DNA of 26,987 nucleotides from JAVBQG01 sp031549185 (GCA_031549185.1 JAVBQG010000074.1:1-26987), one strand, 5' to 3'. Numbered from the stretch's first letter, positions 15,327 to 24,074 are shown. The notes: a model not told the origin generated them from the sequence alone. Translations and numbers: made by a program.

Positions 15327-15543
15327 CTCTCTCCATCGCCTCTATCTCGCGCCAGAGCGACACGATTTCGTCGTTCGTCTCCTGCTTCACCACTTCGATG
15401 GCGCAGCCGGCGTGGACCAGAACGTAATCGCCGACGCCCGCCCTCACGAGGGAAACGTTCACGTCGCAGACGTTGCCCTGGAAATCGACCTGGGCGAACC
15501 TGCCGTCTATCGAAAGAATCTTCCCCGACGTCGCCACGCACAT
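15307..15543 (-). CDS. hypC: Hydrogenase maturation chaperone HypC
   Basis: A 78-residue HypC/HupF/HybG family chaperone. It starts Met-Cys (MCVATSGKILSID); Cys2 is the residue that binds iron and contacts the large-subunit precursor after Met removal. The middle GVGDYVLVHAGCAIEVV (residues ~37-53) is a family hallmark. A GTG two codons upstream (15549) is rejected because the N-terminal Met-Cys is required in the family. The hypF stop lies 2 bases upstream, so the two are likely translationally coupled. Confidence 0.96.
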   Translation of the reverse strand: MCVATSGKILSIDGRFAQVDFQGNVCDVNVSLVRAGVGDYVLVHAGCAIEVVKQETNDEIVSLWREIEAMERDENERL

Positions 15544-15545
15544 CG

Positions 15546-17831
15546 TCACACACCACCCTGTCCTTCATATCCTTCAGCCGCCAGATAAGCCTGCCCCAGG
15601 CCGATGCAGCCGTCGTTGGGGGGATAGAGAATATTCCGGTAGACGAGGAAGCCGTCCGCCGCCAGCCGGCGAGTAACCGCCGCCAGCAAGAGCCCGTTCT
15701 GAAAGACGCCGCCCGAGAGGGCGACGACGTTCACGCCCTCCCGCTCTCTGACGCGGCGACAGACTTCGAGCGTCATATCCGCGATCGCGAGATGGAAACC
15801 CAGGGCCAGGGGCCCGATGCGCTCCCCTTGCTTTCGATCTCGAAGCGTCTCCAGTATATTCCGAAAGTCGATTTCGATGCCACCGCTCTCTCCCTCAAAG
15901 AGCGCGAACGACATCGGGCAAGGAGGCACTCCCTCATCCGCCGCCTTCTGTGCCTCGCGCTCCAGAAGAGTCGCACACTCGCCCTCGTAGCCGTTTCGCC
16001 CGCAGATCCCCAGCAGGCAGGAGGCGGCGTCAAAGAGGCGCCCCATGCTGGAGGTGCGGACGGTATTCACGCCCGCCACGAGGGCGGCCTCGACGATCGC
16101 TCTCTTCTCACGGTCGCCGGAAGTTGGAGGGAGACCGTTCGAGAGCAGCAGGCAGAGCGCCGTCCGCTCGGCGTCCTTCATGGAGTCGTCGCCTCCGAGG
16201 ATCGTGGCGTAGCGCAGGTGGGCGACGCGGTCGAAGCGCCCGCCGCGCCGGAGAAAGAGCTCCCCGCCCCATACGCACCCGTCGGTTCCGTACCCCGTGC
16301 CGTCGAACGCGACGCCGATGGCGGGCTCGCGCAGCCCGTGCTCCGCCAGCACGGCCCCGATGTGGGCGTGGTGGTGCTGGACGTAGGTGACGGGGACGCC
16401 GAGCTCCCGTGCCGCCTCTGCGCTGTAATAACCCGGATGCGGGTCGCAGACGGCGCAGTCGGGGGTGAAGCCGAACAGGCGGAACCAGCCGGCGATCATG
16501 CCCCGATACCGCTCGTTCACCCTCAGGTCCGCCAGGTCCCCGACGTGCGGCCCCACGTAGGCCAGATCGCCTTCGAGGAGGCAGAAGGAGCTCTTGAGGT
16601 CGCCCCCGGCGGCAAAGATCCTTCGGGCCCCCCCACGGTCGAGTCGCAACGGAACGGGTGTGTATCCGCGCCCGCGGCGAAGGACTTGTGTCTCGCCGCC
16701 CGCGATCCGCGCGACGGAGTCGTCCAACCCCCGCAAAATTTTTCGCTCGTGATAGAGGATGCCGATTCCGATGGCGTCGGCGAGCGCCAGCATCTCTCCG
16801 TCGTCCGTGGCGATCGGCGCGTCGCTCTCGTTGCCGCTGGTGAAGACCAGCGGCCCGCAGCGGGCCGTCAGCAAAACTTGAACGGGCGTGTAGGGGAGAA
16901 AGCAGCCGCAGCAGAGGGCTCCCCCCGCGACGCCGTCGCAAAAGGTGTTTTCGCGAAACCGCAGCAGCACGATCGGCCTCTCGGTCGAGCGCAGCAGCTC
17001 CTTCTCCCGTTCATCGACGAAACAGGCCGACTCGATTGACTCCATGTCGGGAAACATGACGGCGAAGGGTTTCCGGTCGCGTCCTTTATGCCTTCGCAGC
17101 GCCGAGAGGGCGCCTTCGTCATAGGGGGAACAGACCAAGTGGTACCCGCCGATCCCCTTGACGGCGACGACGGCGCCGCCACACAGAGCGCTCGCGGTTT
17201 TTTCGAGGGCCTCCTCATGGGTGTACGCCCCGTCGGGGCCCCGATATATGCTGTAGGGGCCGCACTCCCTGCATGAGACGGTCTGCGCGTGGCAGCGGAT
17301 GTCGGAGGGCTCGACATACTCCTCCCGGCAGGCGTCGCACATCGGAAATGCGGCCATCGTCGTGTTCTCTCTGTCGTAGGGAAGTCCGGTTACGATCATG
17401 TAGCGGGGGCCGCAGGAGACGCAGCTGATGAAGTGGTGCCCGGCGCGCCTGTTTCCCGCTTCGTTCATCTCGGACAGGCAGCGCTCGCAGACGGGGAGGT
17501 CGGGAGAGATAAACGTTCCACGCCCCCGCGGGGTCACGTCGCTCTTCCAGATGGCGAAGTCGACGGCTTCGAACGGCTCGGCCTCGGCGATCTCCATCGC
17601 GTCGATTCTGGCGTGCGGAAGGCGAATGCTCCGGAGCTCCCCCTCGAAAATTTCCACGGTGCTCTTTTCGCCCGCGACGAGAATTTCGACCGCGCCGTCG
17701 TTGTTTCGAACGCCGCCCACAACCCCGAGGCGCCGCGCAAGGTTCAAGACATGGGGCCGGAACCCCACTCCCTGCACGAGGCCGGTCAGGATTATTTTGC
17801 GATAGATCGTCTCGCCATTGTTTCCACGCAT
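15546..17831 (-). CDS. hypF: Carbamoyltransferase HypF
   Basis: A 761-residue maturation enzyme that makes carbamoyl adenylate from carbamoyl phosphate and transfers it to HypE. Domain order is normal. An acylphosphatase domain has GLVQGVGFRPHV (~residues 17-28), followed by two zinc fingers with CxxC pairs (CERC, CVSC, CDAC, CREC; ~113-200). A YrdC domain begins around VKGIGGYHL, and a C-terminal Kae1-like domain has HHHAHIGAVLAEHGL and VAFDGTGYGTDG. It overlaps hypB by 40 bases. The ATG at 17831 gives an N-terminus in line with the family. Confidence 0.97.
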   Translation of the reverse strand: MRGNNGETIYRKIILTGLVQGVGFRPHVLNLARRLGVVGGVRNNDGAVEILVAGEKSTVEIFEGELRSIRLPHARIDAMEIAEAEPFEAVDFAIWKSDVTPRGRGTFISPDLPVCERCLSEMNEAGNRRAGHHFISCVSCGPRYMIVTGLPYDRENTTMAAFPMCDACREEYVEPSDIRCHAQTVSCRECGPYSIYRGPDGAYTHEEALEKTASALCGGAVVAVKGIGGYHLVCSPYDEGALSALRRHKGRDRKPFAVMFPDMESIESACFVDEREKELLRSTERPIVLLRFRENTFCDGVAGGALCCGCFLPYTPVQVLLTARCGPLVFTSGNESDAPIATDDGEMLALADAIGIGILYHERKILRGLDDSVARIAGGETQVLRRGRGYTPVPLRLDRGGARRIFAAGGDLKSSFCLLEGDLAYVGPHVGDLADLRVNERYRGMIAGWFRLFGFTPDCAVCDPHPGYYSAEAARELGVPVTYVQHHHAHIGAVLAEHGLREPAIGVAFDGTGYGTDGCVWGGELFLRRGGRFDRVAHLRYATILGGDDSMKDAERTALCLLLSNGLPPTSGDREKRAIVEAALVAGVNTVRTSSMGRLFDAASCLLGICGRNGYEGECATLLEREAQKAADEGVPPCPMSFALFEGESGGIEIDFRNILETLRDRKQGERIGPLALGFHLAIADMTLEVCRRVREREGVNVVALSGGVFQNGLLLAAVTRRLAADGFLVYRNILYPPNDGCIGLGQAYLAAEGYEGQGGV

Positions 17832-18466
17832 TTTGCCAGCTCTTCCAACCCTTCGCCACCCGTACAGGAGACCCGGAACAGATCGAGGGAGCGGTTGAGC
17901 GCCCGGACGCCCTTCGTGAAATACACCTCGTCGAAGGAGACGTACGGCACGAGGTCGATCTTGTTGAGGACGAGGATGTCCGCCTTTTCGAAGGCGAGGG
18001 GGTACTTGTACGGCTTGTCGCTGCCCTCCGTCACGGAGCAGACGAGGATCTTGACGTGCTCCCCGATCATGAACTCCGCCGGGCAGACGAGGTTGCCGAT
18101 GTTCTCGATAAAGAGGTACGGCTTGCGGGCGTCAAGCTCCTCCACCGCCTCGGCGATGGCCGGCGAATCCAGATGACAGGCCCCTCCCGTGTTGATCTGG
18201 TGCGTCCGGACGCCGAGCGACCGCATGGCCCTCGCGTCGATATCCGATTCGATGTCCCCCTCGATCACAAAGCAGCGGTCGGTCCCCAGATGTCCGATCA
18301 GTCCCGTCAACACCGACGTCTTGCCGGCGCCGGGAGCGCCCATGACGTTCGCGGCAAACGTGCCGCCCGCTGTCAATCTCTCGTTGAGCGCTCGCGCCAG
18401 TTCTTCGTTCCGCGCGTACACGGACTCCATGGCGCTGATTTTTTTCTCTTCCCTGTTCTCCGTCAT
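17792..18466 (-). CDS. hypB: Hydrogenase nickel incorporation GTPase HypB
   Basis: A 224-residue SIMIBI-class GTPase that delivers nickel to the large subunit with HypA. It carries the P-loop GAPGAGKT (43-50), the nickel/zinc site GGACHLDS with Cys97 and His98, ENIGNLVCP, and the guanine-specificity motif NKID. It has neither the N-terminal CxxCGC motif nor the His-rich stretch found in some HypB proteins, so it is the short form without a nickel store. One base separates it from hypA, and its 3' end overlaps hypF by 40 bases. Confidence 0.97.
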   Translation of the reverse strand: MTENREEKKISAMESVYARNEELARALNERLTAGGTFAANVMGAPGAGKTSVLTGLIGHLGTDRCFVIEGDIESDIDARAMRSLGVRTHQINTGGACHLDSPAIAEAVEELDARKPYLFIENIGNLVCPAEFMIGEHVKILVCSVTEGSDKPYKYPLAFEKADILVLNKIDLVPYVSFDEVYFTKGVRALNRSLDLFRVSCTGGEGLEELAKCVETMARRSIAK

Positions 18467-18467
18467 G

Positions 18468-18827
18468 TCAATGCACCGCTTCCCGTTCCACGCGCTCCGC
18501 CGTGATTTCCTCGATGTAAAACTCCCGCCCGATCTCCGTCGGGAGGCCCTGCCCGTCGCAGTGGGGACACTGAAACGAAAGGGGCTGCCGCTTGAAGAGA
18601 GCGCCGCACTTCTCGCACCGCAGCATCGGCTCCACGCGCCGGACGATCAGCTCCGCGCCCTCGCAGGCCGTTCCCTCCGCGATGATGTCGAAATAGAGCC
18701 GGATGCACTCGGCCAGATATCCCGCGTAATCCCCCACGACCAGGCGAATCGCCGTCACCCGCTCACCCGCCCCGGCGTGGCCGCCGGCGATCCGCACGAT
18801 CTCCTCGGTGGCCGGGTACTCATGCAT
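18468..18827 (-). CDS. hypA: Hydrogenase nickel chaperone HypA
   Basis: A 119-residue metallochaperone. It starts Met-His-Glu, with His2 being the conserved nickel ligand and Glu3 the usual neighbour. The structural zinc site is Cys71, Cys74, Cys87, Cys90 (CEKC and CPHC). The ATG at 18827 is fixed by the obligatory MHE start; longer in-frame extensions run into echF. It overlaps the end of echF by 8 bases, tying maturation genes directly to the hydrogenase structural genes. Confidence 0.95.
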   Translation of the reverse strand: MHEYPATEEIVRIAGGHAGAGERVTAIRLVVGDYAGYLAECIRLYFDIIAEGTACEGAELIVRRVEPMLRCEKCGALFKRQPLSFQCPHCDGQGLPTEIGREFYIEEITAERVEREAVH

Positions 18828-19158
18828 TCGTGAAGACGTCTTTGCCTTTTTCGAAAGCCGCGTCCGTCTGCGCCGTCTCCATCCGAAGGCACTTCTTCGG
18901 ACATACTTCCACACAGCAGCCGCACTGTATGCACCGGAAGCGCTCGATCGTCCAGGTACTCTCGGCCTTCGTCACCTCGATCGCCTTGGTGGGACAGCGC
19001 CTCGCGCACGCGCCGCAGTAGATGCAGTCGCCGATCGCGATTGCGATATGCCCCCTCGTTCGCGGTTTGACGTGCCCAGCCAGCTCCGACACGGCGATCG
19101 TCTCGGGCTTCTTGAAGAGGCTGGCGACGATCGTCTTCGTTATGGAGAAGAAAGACAT
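18820..19158 (-). CDS. echF: Ech hydrogenase subunit F, 2x[4Fe-4S] ferredoxin-like
   Basis: A 112-residue protein related to NuoI/HycF. It has two complete [4Fe-4S] motifs, Cys45-48-51-55 followed by Pro and Cys76-79-82-86 followed by Pro. It would carry electrons between reduced ferredoxin and the proximal cluster of EchC. Its position after echE and before the hyp genes matches the archaeal and bacterial echABCDEF order. The start codon lies 16 bases from the echE stop. Confidence 0.93.
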   Translation of the reverse strand: MSFFSITKTIVASLFKKPETIAVSELAGHVKPRTRGHIAIAIGDCIYCGACARRCPTKAIEVTKAESTWTIERFRCIQCGCCVEVCPKKCLRMETAQTDAAFEKGKDVFTNA

Positions 19159-19174
19159 CCCGACTCCTCCGCGC

Positions 19175-20257
19175 CTACCGTTCCGTGCAGCTGATGCACG
19201 GGTCGATGGTCAGGATCAGGATGGGCACGTCGGCCAGATCGCAGCCCCCCAGCGTCTCGACGAGCGCCGGCAGGTTGGCGAAGGTCGGCGTTCTGACGCG
19301 CATACGTTCCAGGTTCTTCGTCCCGTTGCCCTTGGTGTAGTAGATGACCTCGCCCCGCGGCTGTTCGAGGCGCGCGAAATACTCGCCGTTCGGGTTGCCC
19401 GCCACTTTGACGTCGAGCGCGCCGTCGCCCGGTATCCTGGCGATGCACTGTTCGACCAGGTCGATCGACTGAAAGATCTCGCGGATGCGGACGCGCATCC
19501 GCGCATAGCAGTCGCCCTCCGTCTCGAGGATCGGCTCGAAGTCCAGCTGCGGATACGCGGCGTAGCCGATCTTCCGAATGTCGATGCCGACGCCGCTCGC
19601 CCGCGCCATCGGGCCGACCGCCCCCAGACCGTAGGCGGTTTTTTTGTCCAGGACGCCCACGCCGACCGTCCTGTGTTTGACGGACGAATCGCGCAGAAAG
19701 ACCTCCGTGATGTCGCGCAGCTCGCCCTGAAAATCGCGCAGGGTCTTCGAGATCGTCGCCAGCATGTCGGCGTCGACGTCCCTCCGGACGCCTCCGATCT
19801 TGCAGACGGAGAAGATCACGCGCCCACCGGTCGTCAGGTCGAACAGGTCCAACACCCGTTCGCGGAGCCGCCAGGCGTGCATGAACAGACTCTCGAAACC
19901 GAACGCGTCCGCGAAGAGCCCCAACCACAGGATATGACTGTGCACGCGCGAGAGTTCCGCCCACAGCGTACGCAGGAATTCCGCGCGGGGCGGAAGCGAG
20001 AGCCCCATGACGTTCTCCACGGACATACAGTAGCCCATGCCGTGCATGAAACTGCAGATGCCGCAAATGCGCTCCGCCACGTAGACGTACTCCTGAAAAT
20101 CCTTCTTTTCGACAAGCTTCTCGAGCCCTCTGTGGATGAACCCGATGGAGGGGATCGCCTTCACGACCTTCTCATCCTCCAGAACCAGATCCAGATGAAT
20201 CGGCTCCGGGAGGACCGGATGTTGCGGACCAAAGGGAATGATCGTCTGTTTTCCCAC
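19175..20257 (-). CDS. echE: Ech [NiFe] hydrogenase large catalytic subunit
   Basis: A 360-residue group 4 NiFe hydrogenase large subunit, homologous to NuoD. The nickel ligands are RICGIC (Cys65, Cys68) near the N-terminus and DPCISC (Cys354, Cys357) at the extreme C-terminus. The protein ends three residues later (TER). The usual cleavable C-terminal tail after the last ligand motif is absent, as reported for EchE and CooH. His72 follows the first motif. It starts at a GTG (20255-20257) with AAAGG upstream. It catalyses reversible proton reduction with ferredoxin electrons, coupled to ion pumping by EchA and EchB. Confidence 0.96.
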   Translation of the reverse strand: MGKQTIIPFGPQHPVLPEPIHLDLVLEDEKVVKAIPSIGFIHRGLEKLVEKKDFQEYVYVAERICGICSFMHGMGYCMSVENVMGLSLPPRAEFLRTLWAELSRVHSHILWLGLFADAFGFESLFMHAWRLRERVLDLFDLTTGGRVIFSVCKIGGVRRDVDADMLATISKTLRDFQGELRDITEVFLRDSSVKHRTVGVGVLDKKTAYGLGAVGPMARASGVGIDIRKIGYAAYPQLDFEPILETEGDCYARMRVRIREIFQSIDLVEQCIARIPGDGALDVKVAGNPNGEYFARLEQPRGEVIYYTKGNGTKNLERMRVRTPTFANLPALVETLGGCDLADVPILILTIDPCISCTER

Positions 20258-20291
20258 GGTTATCGACCTTTCTACTCTACCGGGCGCTTTG

Positions 20292-20331
20292 GGGTGAGAC
20301 GAGAGTACGAACCGGTTTTAACGTTTCACCC
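20292..20331 (-). other. Hairpin in the 95-bp echD-echE spacer
   Basis: GGGTGAGAC (20292-20300) and GTTTCACCC (20323-20331) can pair at eight or nine of nine positions on either strand, enclosing a 22-nt loop that contains the palindrome AACCGGTT. This is the only sizeable gap (20258-20352) in the operon. It could be an RNA processing or stabilising site, or an internal promoter region. Which of these is not decidable from sequence. Confidence 0.5.
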
Positions 20332-20352
20332 TTTAGACCCCTGATTTCAAAT

Positions 20353-20688
20353 TTACTTGAAGGGCGTCTTCACGGCGGTCCTGTAAAAATTCCCTGCGTA
20401 ATCGACGTTGATGTTGACGATGTTCACGCCGAACAGATCCCTGATCTCGTTTTCGTACAGGAAAGCGTAGGGGTAGACCGCACCGATGCTCTCCACTTCC
20501 TCGCCCTCCACGACGTGCAGCCTGAGGTTCACGAGGCGATAGTCGAGGTCGAAGGAGTAGGTGAGTTCGTACCCATCCTTCTTCGTACAGCATACCTGAA
20601 CGAGGCGGTACCCCTGCTCCGCCAGGCCCGCCGCCTTCTCGAAAAGCTTGATTTTGTCGACGACCAGGATCGCCCCTCCCTCAGGCAC
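20353..20688 (-). CDS. echD: Ech hydrogenase subunit D, NuoC-like
   Basis: A 111-residue hydrophilic subunit related to the 30-kDa NuoC subunit of complex I. The family signature near residues 78-90 reads YENEIRDLFGVNI. It has no metal ligands and helps hold EchE to the membrane arm. The GTG at 20688 is chosen because a G-run ribosome-binding site lies about 8 bases upstream and no ATG is suitable. The start overlaps the end of echC by 8 bases. It is followed by the only long gap in the operon. Confidence 0.88.
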   Translation of the reverse strand: MPEGGAILVVDKIKLFEKAAGLAEQGYRLVQVCCTKKDGYELTYSFDLDYRLVNLRLHVVEGEEVESIGAVYPYAFLYENEIRDLFGVNIVNINVDYAGNFYRTAVKTPFK

Positions 20689-21124
20689 AGCGATTCGCCC
20701 CCCTGCCCTGCTTGTATTTTTCCTCAAGGACACCCAGTACTTTCGCCACGCCCGCGATGATGTTCTCCGGTCGCGCCGCGCACCCCGGCACGTAGACATC
20801 GACGGGGATCACCCTGTCGACCCCTCCGAGTATGTTGTAACACTCGGCGAATATCCCGCCCGTGGCGGCACAAATGCCGACCGCGACGACCGCCTTCGGG
20901 TCCGGCATTTGTTCGTAGAGCTGCCTGATCACGGGTATATTCTGCTCGTTGACGCTGCCGGTGATCAACAGGATATCGGCGTGTTTCGGGTTGCCGGTAT
21001 TGATAATACCCAGCCGCTCGACGTCGTACAGAGGCGTCAGGCACGCGAGGACTTCGATGTCGCAGCCGTTGCAGCTGGAGCCATCGTAATGCAGAATCCA
21101 CGGAGATTTCTTGAAAAAAGCCAT
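20681..21124 (-). CDS. echC: Ech [NiFe] hydrogenase small subunit, NuoB-like
   Basis: A 147-residue protein that carries one [4Fe-4S] cluster, proximal to the NiFe site. The four ligands are Cys18 and Cys21 (SSCNGCDIE), the Cys in VGICAATGG and the Cys in VPGCAARPE. The short length, with no C-terminal extra clusters, is typical of group 4 hydrogenases and NuoB. ATG 21124 fits the family start; an AGGAG lies 10 bases upstream. A second ATG between them is out of frame. It lies 14 bases after echB. Confidence 0.95.
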   Translation of the reverse strand: MAFFKKSPWILHYDGSSCNGCDIEVLACLTPLYDVERLGIINTGNPKHADILLITGSVNEQNIPVIRQLYEQMPDPKAVVAVGICAATGGIFAECYNILGGVDRVIPVDVYVPGCAARPENIIAGVAKVLGVLEEKYKQGRGANRCA

Positions 21125-21138
21125 CGGGCATACGCTCC

Positions 21139-22023
21139 TCAGTGAAACGCCAGCGAACGGATAAACGAATACCCGTACAGGTTGACGAGCCCGACCGTCG
21201 CCGTGATCGCCCAACTGAGCTTCAGTGCCGTCTCCCACTTCACCCTCGCGAACGCGTTGTCGGAGAGGATCTCGAGGAAATAGACCGCGGCACAGGCGAG
21301 GAGGCCGAGCAGCCAGGAATACGGATTGTCGTAGACGAAAAACAGGAAGACGAACCCCATCGCGAACATCGTCTCGTACCAGTGTGCAACCTCGACCATC
21401 GCCAGGCAGACCCCGGTCAGCTCCGTCGTCGTACCCTTGACGATCTCCTGATGCCCGTGATGCGACGTGGAGAGATCGAACGGCGACTTGCGCAGCTTGA
21501 ACGCGAGGATGTAGACGAACCCGACGAAGATAAACGGCATCGACACGACGAGCGGCCGGACCGTCGTAAAGGCGTCGGCCGCAGCGAAGGATTTCGTGTC
21601 CATATAGTACGCAAACGCCGTGATCAGGATCATCGGCTCGTAGGCCATGATCTGCAGAAGCTCCCGCTCCGCCCCGATCAGGCTGTACGGCGAGCCGGAG
21701 GAGTAGGCCGCGATGACGTAGAAGACGGACGCCAGCGTGAAGGCGAAGACCGCGACCAGAATATCGTAGCCCAAAAAGAGGATCGTGGTCGTGAAGGCCG
21801 AGAAGAACAGAAAGATCGAGATATAGTACCTCGTGATGCCGTTCACCGTCGCCGACCGCTTCTGCAACAGTTTGAGCACGTCGTAAAACGGCTGCAGCAC
21901 GGGAGGACCGACCCGCCCCTGCATCTTCGCCGTCACCCTGCGGTCGATCCCCGTCAGCAGGCCGCCCGCAAGAGGGGCCAGAATCGCGATCAGAAGAACC
22001 CTGAGCACCATATGCGTTTGCAT
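21139..22023 (-). CDS. echB: Ech hydrogenase membrane subunit B, NuoH-like
   Basis: A 294-residue membrane protein of the NuoH/HycD family, with about eight hydrophobic segments. The conserved cytoplasmic loop KMQGRVGPPVLQPFYDVLKLL (residues ~33-53) contacts the catalytic module in complex I relatives. A second conserved acidic loop, GAERELLQIMAYEP, lies near residues 117-130. It connects the hydrogenase head to the ion-pumping EchA. It starts at an ATG immediately after the echA stop (0 bases apart). Confidence 0.95.
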   Translation of the reverse strand: MQTHMVLRVLLIAILAPLAGGLLTGIDRRVTAKMQGRVGPPVLQPFYDVLKLLQKRSATVNGITRYYISIFLFFSAFTTTILFLGYDILVAVFAFTLASVFYVIAAYSSGSPYSLIGAERELLQIMAYEPMILITAFAYYMDTKSFAAADAFTTVRPLVVSMPFIFVGFVYILAFKLRKSPFDLSTSHHGHQEIVKGTTTELTGVCLAMVEVAHWYETMFAMGFVFLFFVYDNPYSWLLGLLACAAVYFLEILSDNAFARVKWETALKLSWAITATVGLVNLYGYSFIRSLAFH

Positions 22024-23943
22024 TTATACCAGCAACCCTTCCAGAGCGATGTAGAACCCGATCACAAGCATTACGGCCGAAAGGAGCATGCATTTTTTGA
22101 GCAGCGTTTTTTCGCCGAAGTACTTCTTCATGTACCAGTTGGCGTGTTCGACAGTTTGCGTCTTACCGGCGCTGCCGTAAAAACTTTTGTTGTCGCCCGC
22201 ATTTTGCCCCGCCAGATAGACGGAGACGGACTTGACTTTGTTCCACCTGTAAATCGGTATCAGGACCAGCGGCAGGATGAAGATAATCACCATCATGAAG
22301 CGCGTGATCGTCATATCGAGCCGGTTGAGAGGGGCCGCGACCGGAAACGCGAAGTAGATGTCCTTCAGGTACGGGATGATCGCGTAGGAGGAGATCAGCG
22401 GGTAGCAGAAACAAGCCACCACCACCATGAAGGAGAGAAGATTCAGCGGGATCAGTTCGTCGCCCCTCATCTCGTAGTCCGTGACCTTCGTCTTGCTGTA
22501 GTTTTCGACCAGCTTTCCCATCCACTTCGTCCAGAAAAAGAGCGTGACCGAGCTGCCGAACGCTACCATCAGGACGATCAGGACGTTGCCGCTGTCGACG
22601 AACGCCTTCATCGCCGCCCACTTCGAGATCAGCATCCCGAAGGGCGCCAGAAACATGCCGGCGATTCCGATGATCAGGTACATCGTCAGCTGTCCGGAGA
22701 TGTTCAGAAGCCCGTCCATGTCCTCGACGTTGCGGGAGCCGAGCTTGTGCTCCGTCGAGCCGACGGCGAGGAACAGGAGCGACTTCGCGATCGCGTGGAA
22801 GATGATGAGCATGACGGCTGCCCAGAGGGACTCCTGGGTCCCGATCGCGGCGCATGTGATAATCAACCCCAGGTTCGAGAGCGTCGAGTAAGCCAGTATC
22901 TTCTTCGCGTCGCTCTGCGAGATGGCGATCATCGCGGTCGTCAGAAAGGTGAAGCTGCCAACCAGCGTGACCACGATCCCGATGTAATTGTCCCCCAGCA
23001 TCGGCGAGAGGCGTATGATCAGGTAGACACCAGCCTTCACCATCGTAGAAGAGTGAAGCATGGCGGACGAGGGCGTGGGCGCGACCATCGCGCCCAGCAG
23101 CCACCGCGAGAAGGGAAGCTGCGCGGATTTCGTCAGGCCGGCGAGCGCCATCAGGAAGACGCCCAGCAGCAGGACGCCCGAGTGGCGCTGAATGCTCAGG
23201 AGCGTGTCAAAATCGAGTATTCCGTAATGAAGCGCGATCAGAACGATCCCGACCGCAAAGGCCAGCCCGCCGCCCACATTGATGGTCAGCGCGTAGAACG
23301 CGTTCTTCCGCGCTTCCTCCGTCTGGGGGTAACCGATCAGCCAGAAGGAACAAAGGGAGGTGATCTCCCAGAAAAACAACATCCAGAGCAGGTGGTTGGA
23401 TAGGACGAGGCCGAACATGGCGGACAGGAAGAGGAAGAGCACGCTGAAAAAAACATTCTTCCGGTCGCCTTGCGGGGAGGGGTGGTATTTGTGGTGGTCC
23501 TTCATGTACTCGACCGAGTAGAGGCAGATCAGGCCGCCGATGATGCCGACGATCAGGACCATGATGATGCTCAGCTTGTCCACCATCAGAGTTCCGACTA
23601 CGTCGATGTGTTTTCCCGAGCCGAATTCGAAACCGAGGAGTACGCACATCTGCACCACAGCAAAACAGACGAGGGGGAAACGCCTGTGTTTCACGCCCAG
23701 GACTACAATGTAGACACCGATCAGGATTTCGACACCCAGCATGAGCATATTCAGAAATTCGTATTCGCTCAAACCGAACAGGAAAACCCCGTTGAAAAAA
23801 CGGAAGGAGAGGTAGATCGAGGCGGCGGCAATCGAGACGGAGGAAAATCTGACGACGAACGCTCCAAACTTTTCATTGCGCGTGCAAAAGAGCAATGACG
23901 AAGGAATCAGAGGGAAAAGAATCAAAAAGGCCAAAGCTGCCAT
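22024..23943 (-). CDS. echA: Ech hydrogenase membrane subunit A, NuoL/MrpA-type antiporter subunit
   Basis: A 639-residue polytopic protein of the NuoL/HyfB family that carries out ion translocation. Visible charged residues inside membrane segments match the family: Glu in MLFFWEITSLCSFWLIG, Lys in AGLTKSAQLPFSRWLLGAM, and the LHSSTMVKAGVYLIIR segment. The ATG at 23943 is chosen because GAAGG lies 9 bases upstream and because the putative transcription start (~24024) would leave no leader for the longer frame to 24021. Whether it pumps protons or sodium ions cannot be read here. It is the first gene of the operon. Confidence 0.94.
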   Translation of the reverse strand: MAALAFLILFPLIPSSLLFCTRNEKFGAFVVRFSSVSIAAASIYLSFRFFNGVFLFGLSEYEFLNMLMLGVEILIGVYIVVLGVKHRRFPLVCFAVVQMCVLLGFEFGSGKHIDVVGTLMVDKLSIIMVLIVGIIGGLICLYSVEYMKDHHKYHPSPQGDRKNVFFSVLFLFLSAMFGLVLSNHLLWMLFFWEITSLCSFWLIGYPQTEEARKNAFYALTINVGGGLAFAVGIVLIALHYGILDFDTLLSIQRHSGVLLLGVFLMALAGLTKSAQLPFSRWLLGAMVAPTPSSAMLHSSTMVKAGVYLIIRLSPMLGDNYIGIVVTLVGSFTFLTTAMIAISQSDAKKILAYSTLSNLGLIITCAAIGTQESLWAAVMLIIFHAIAKSLLFLAVGSTEHKLGSRNVEDMDGLLNISGQLTMYLIIGIAGMFLAPFGMLISKWAAMKAFVDSGNVLIVLMVAFGSSVTLFFWTKWMGKLVENYSKTKVTDYEMRGDELIPLNLLSFMVVVACFCYPLISSYAIIPYLKDIYFAFPVAAPLNRLDMTITRFMMVIIFILPLVLIPIYRWNKVKSVSVYLAGQNAGDNKSFYGSAGKTQTVEHANWYMKKYFGEKTLLKKCMLLSAVMLVIGFYIALEGLLV

Positions 23944-24030
23944 TGCGTGATGCCTTCTTTCCCGCGCAAACGACGATCTTCGGAAAAATGGAACCTGCCG
24001 TACTGCCCGCAAATTGCTCAAACAGCCCGC

Positions 24031-24036
24031 ATTATA
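24031..24036 (-). promoter_or_regulatory. Candidate -10 element of the ech-hyp operon
   Basis: On the minus strand 24036-24031 is TATAAT, 87 bases before the echA ATG. No -35-like hexamer lies at 16-19 bp, so it may depend on an activator. The spacer 23944-24269 (326 bp) is AT-rich compared with its surroundings and contains this element plus the palindrome cluster at 24075-24110. I saw no gene in it and no clear terminator for dinB. Confidence 0.45.
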
Positions 24037-24074
24037 ATACTCTTATATGTGGCAGACTCGGTAAAATCCGCAGA

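Noticed and set aside
14487..17039. 850-codon open frame on the plus strand opposite hypD, hypC and hypF
   Set aside because: It is antisense to three certain hyp genes. Its Arg/Ala/Gly/Pro-rich composition is what GC-rich complementary strands give, and it contains no domain I recognise.
21142..23403. 753-codon open frame on the plus strand opposite echA and echB
   Set aside because: Antisense to two clearly conserved membrane subunits. Its His/Asp/Arg-rich translation is the mirror of hydrophobic coding sequence.
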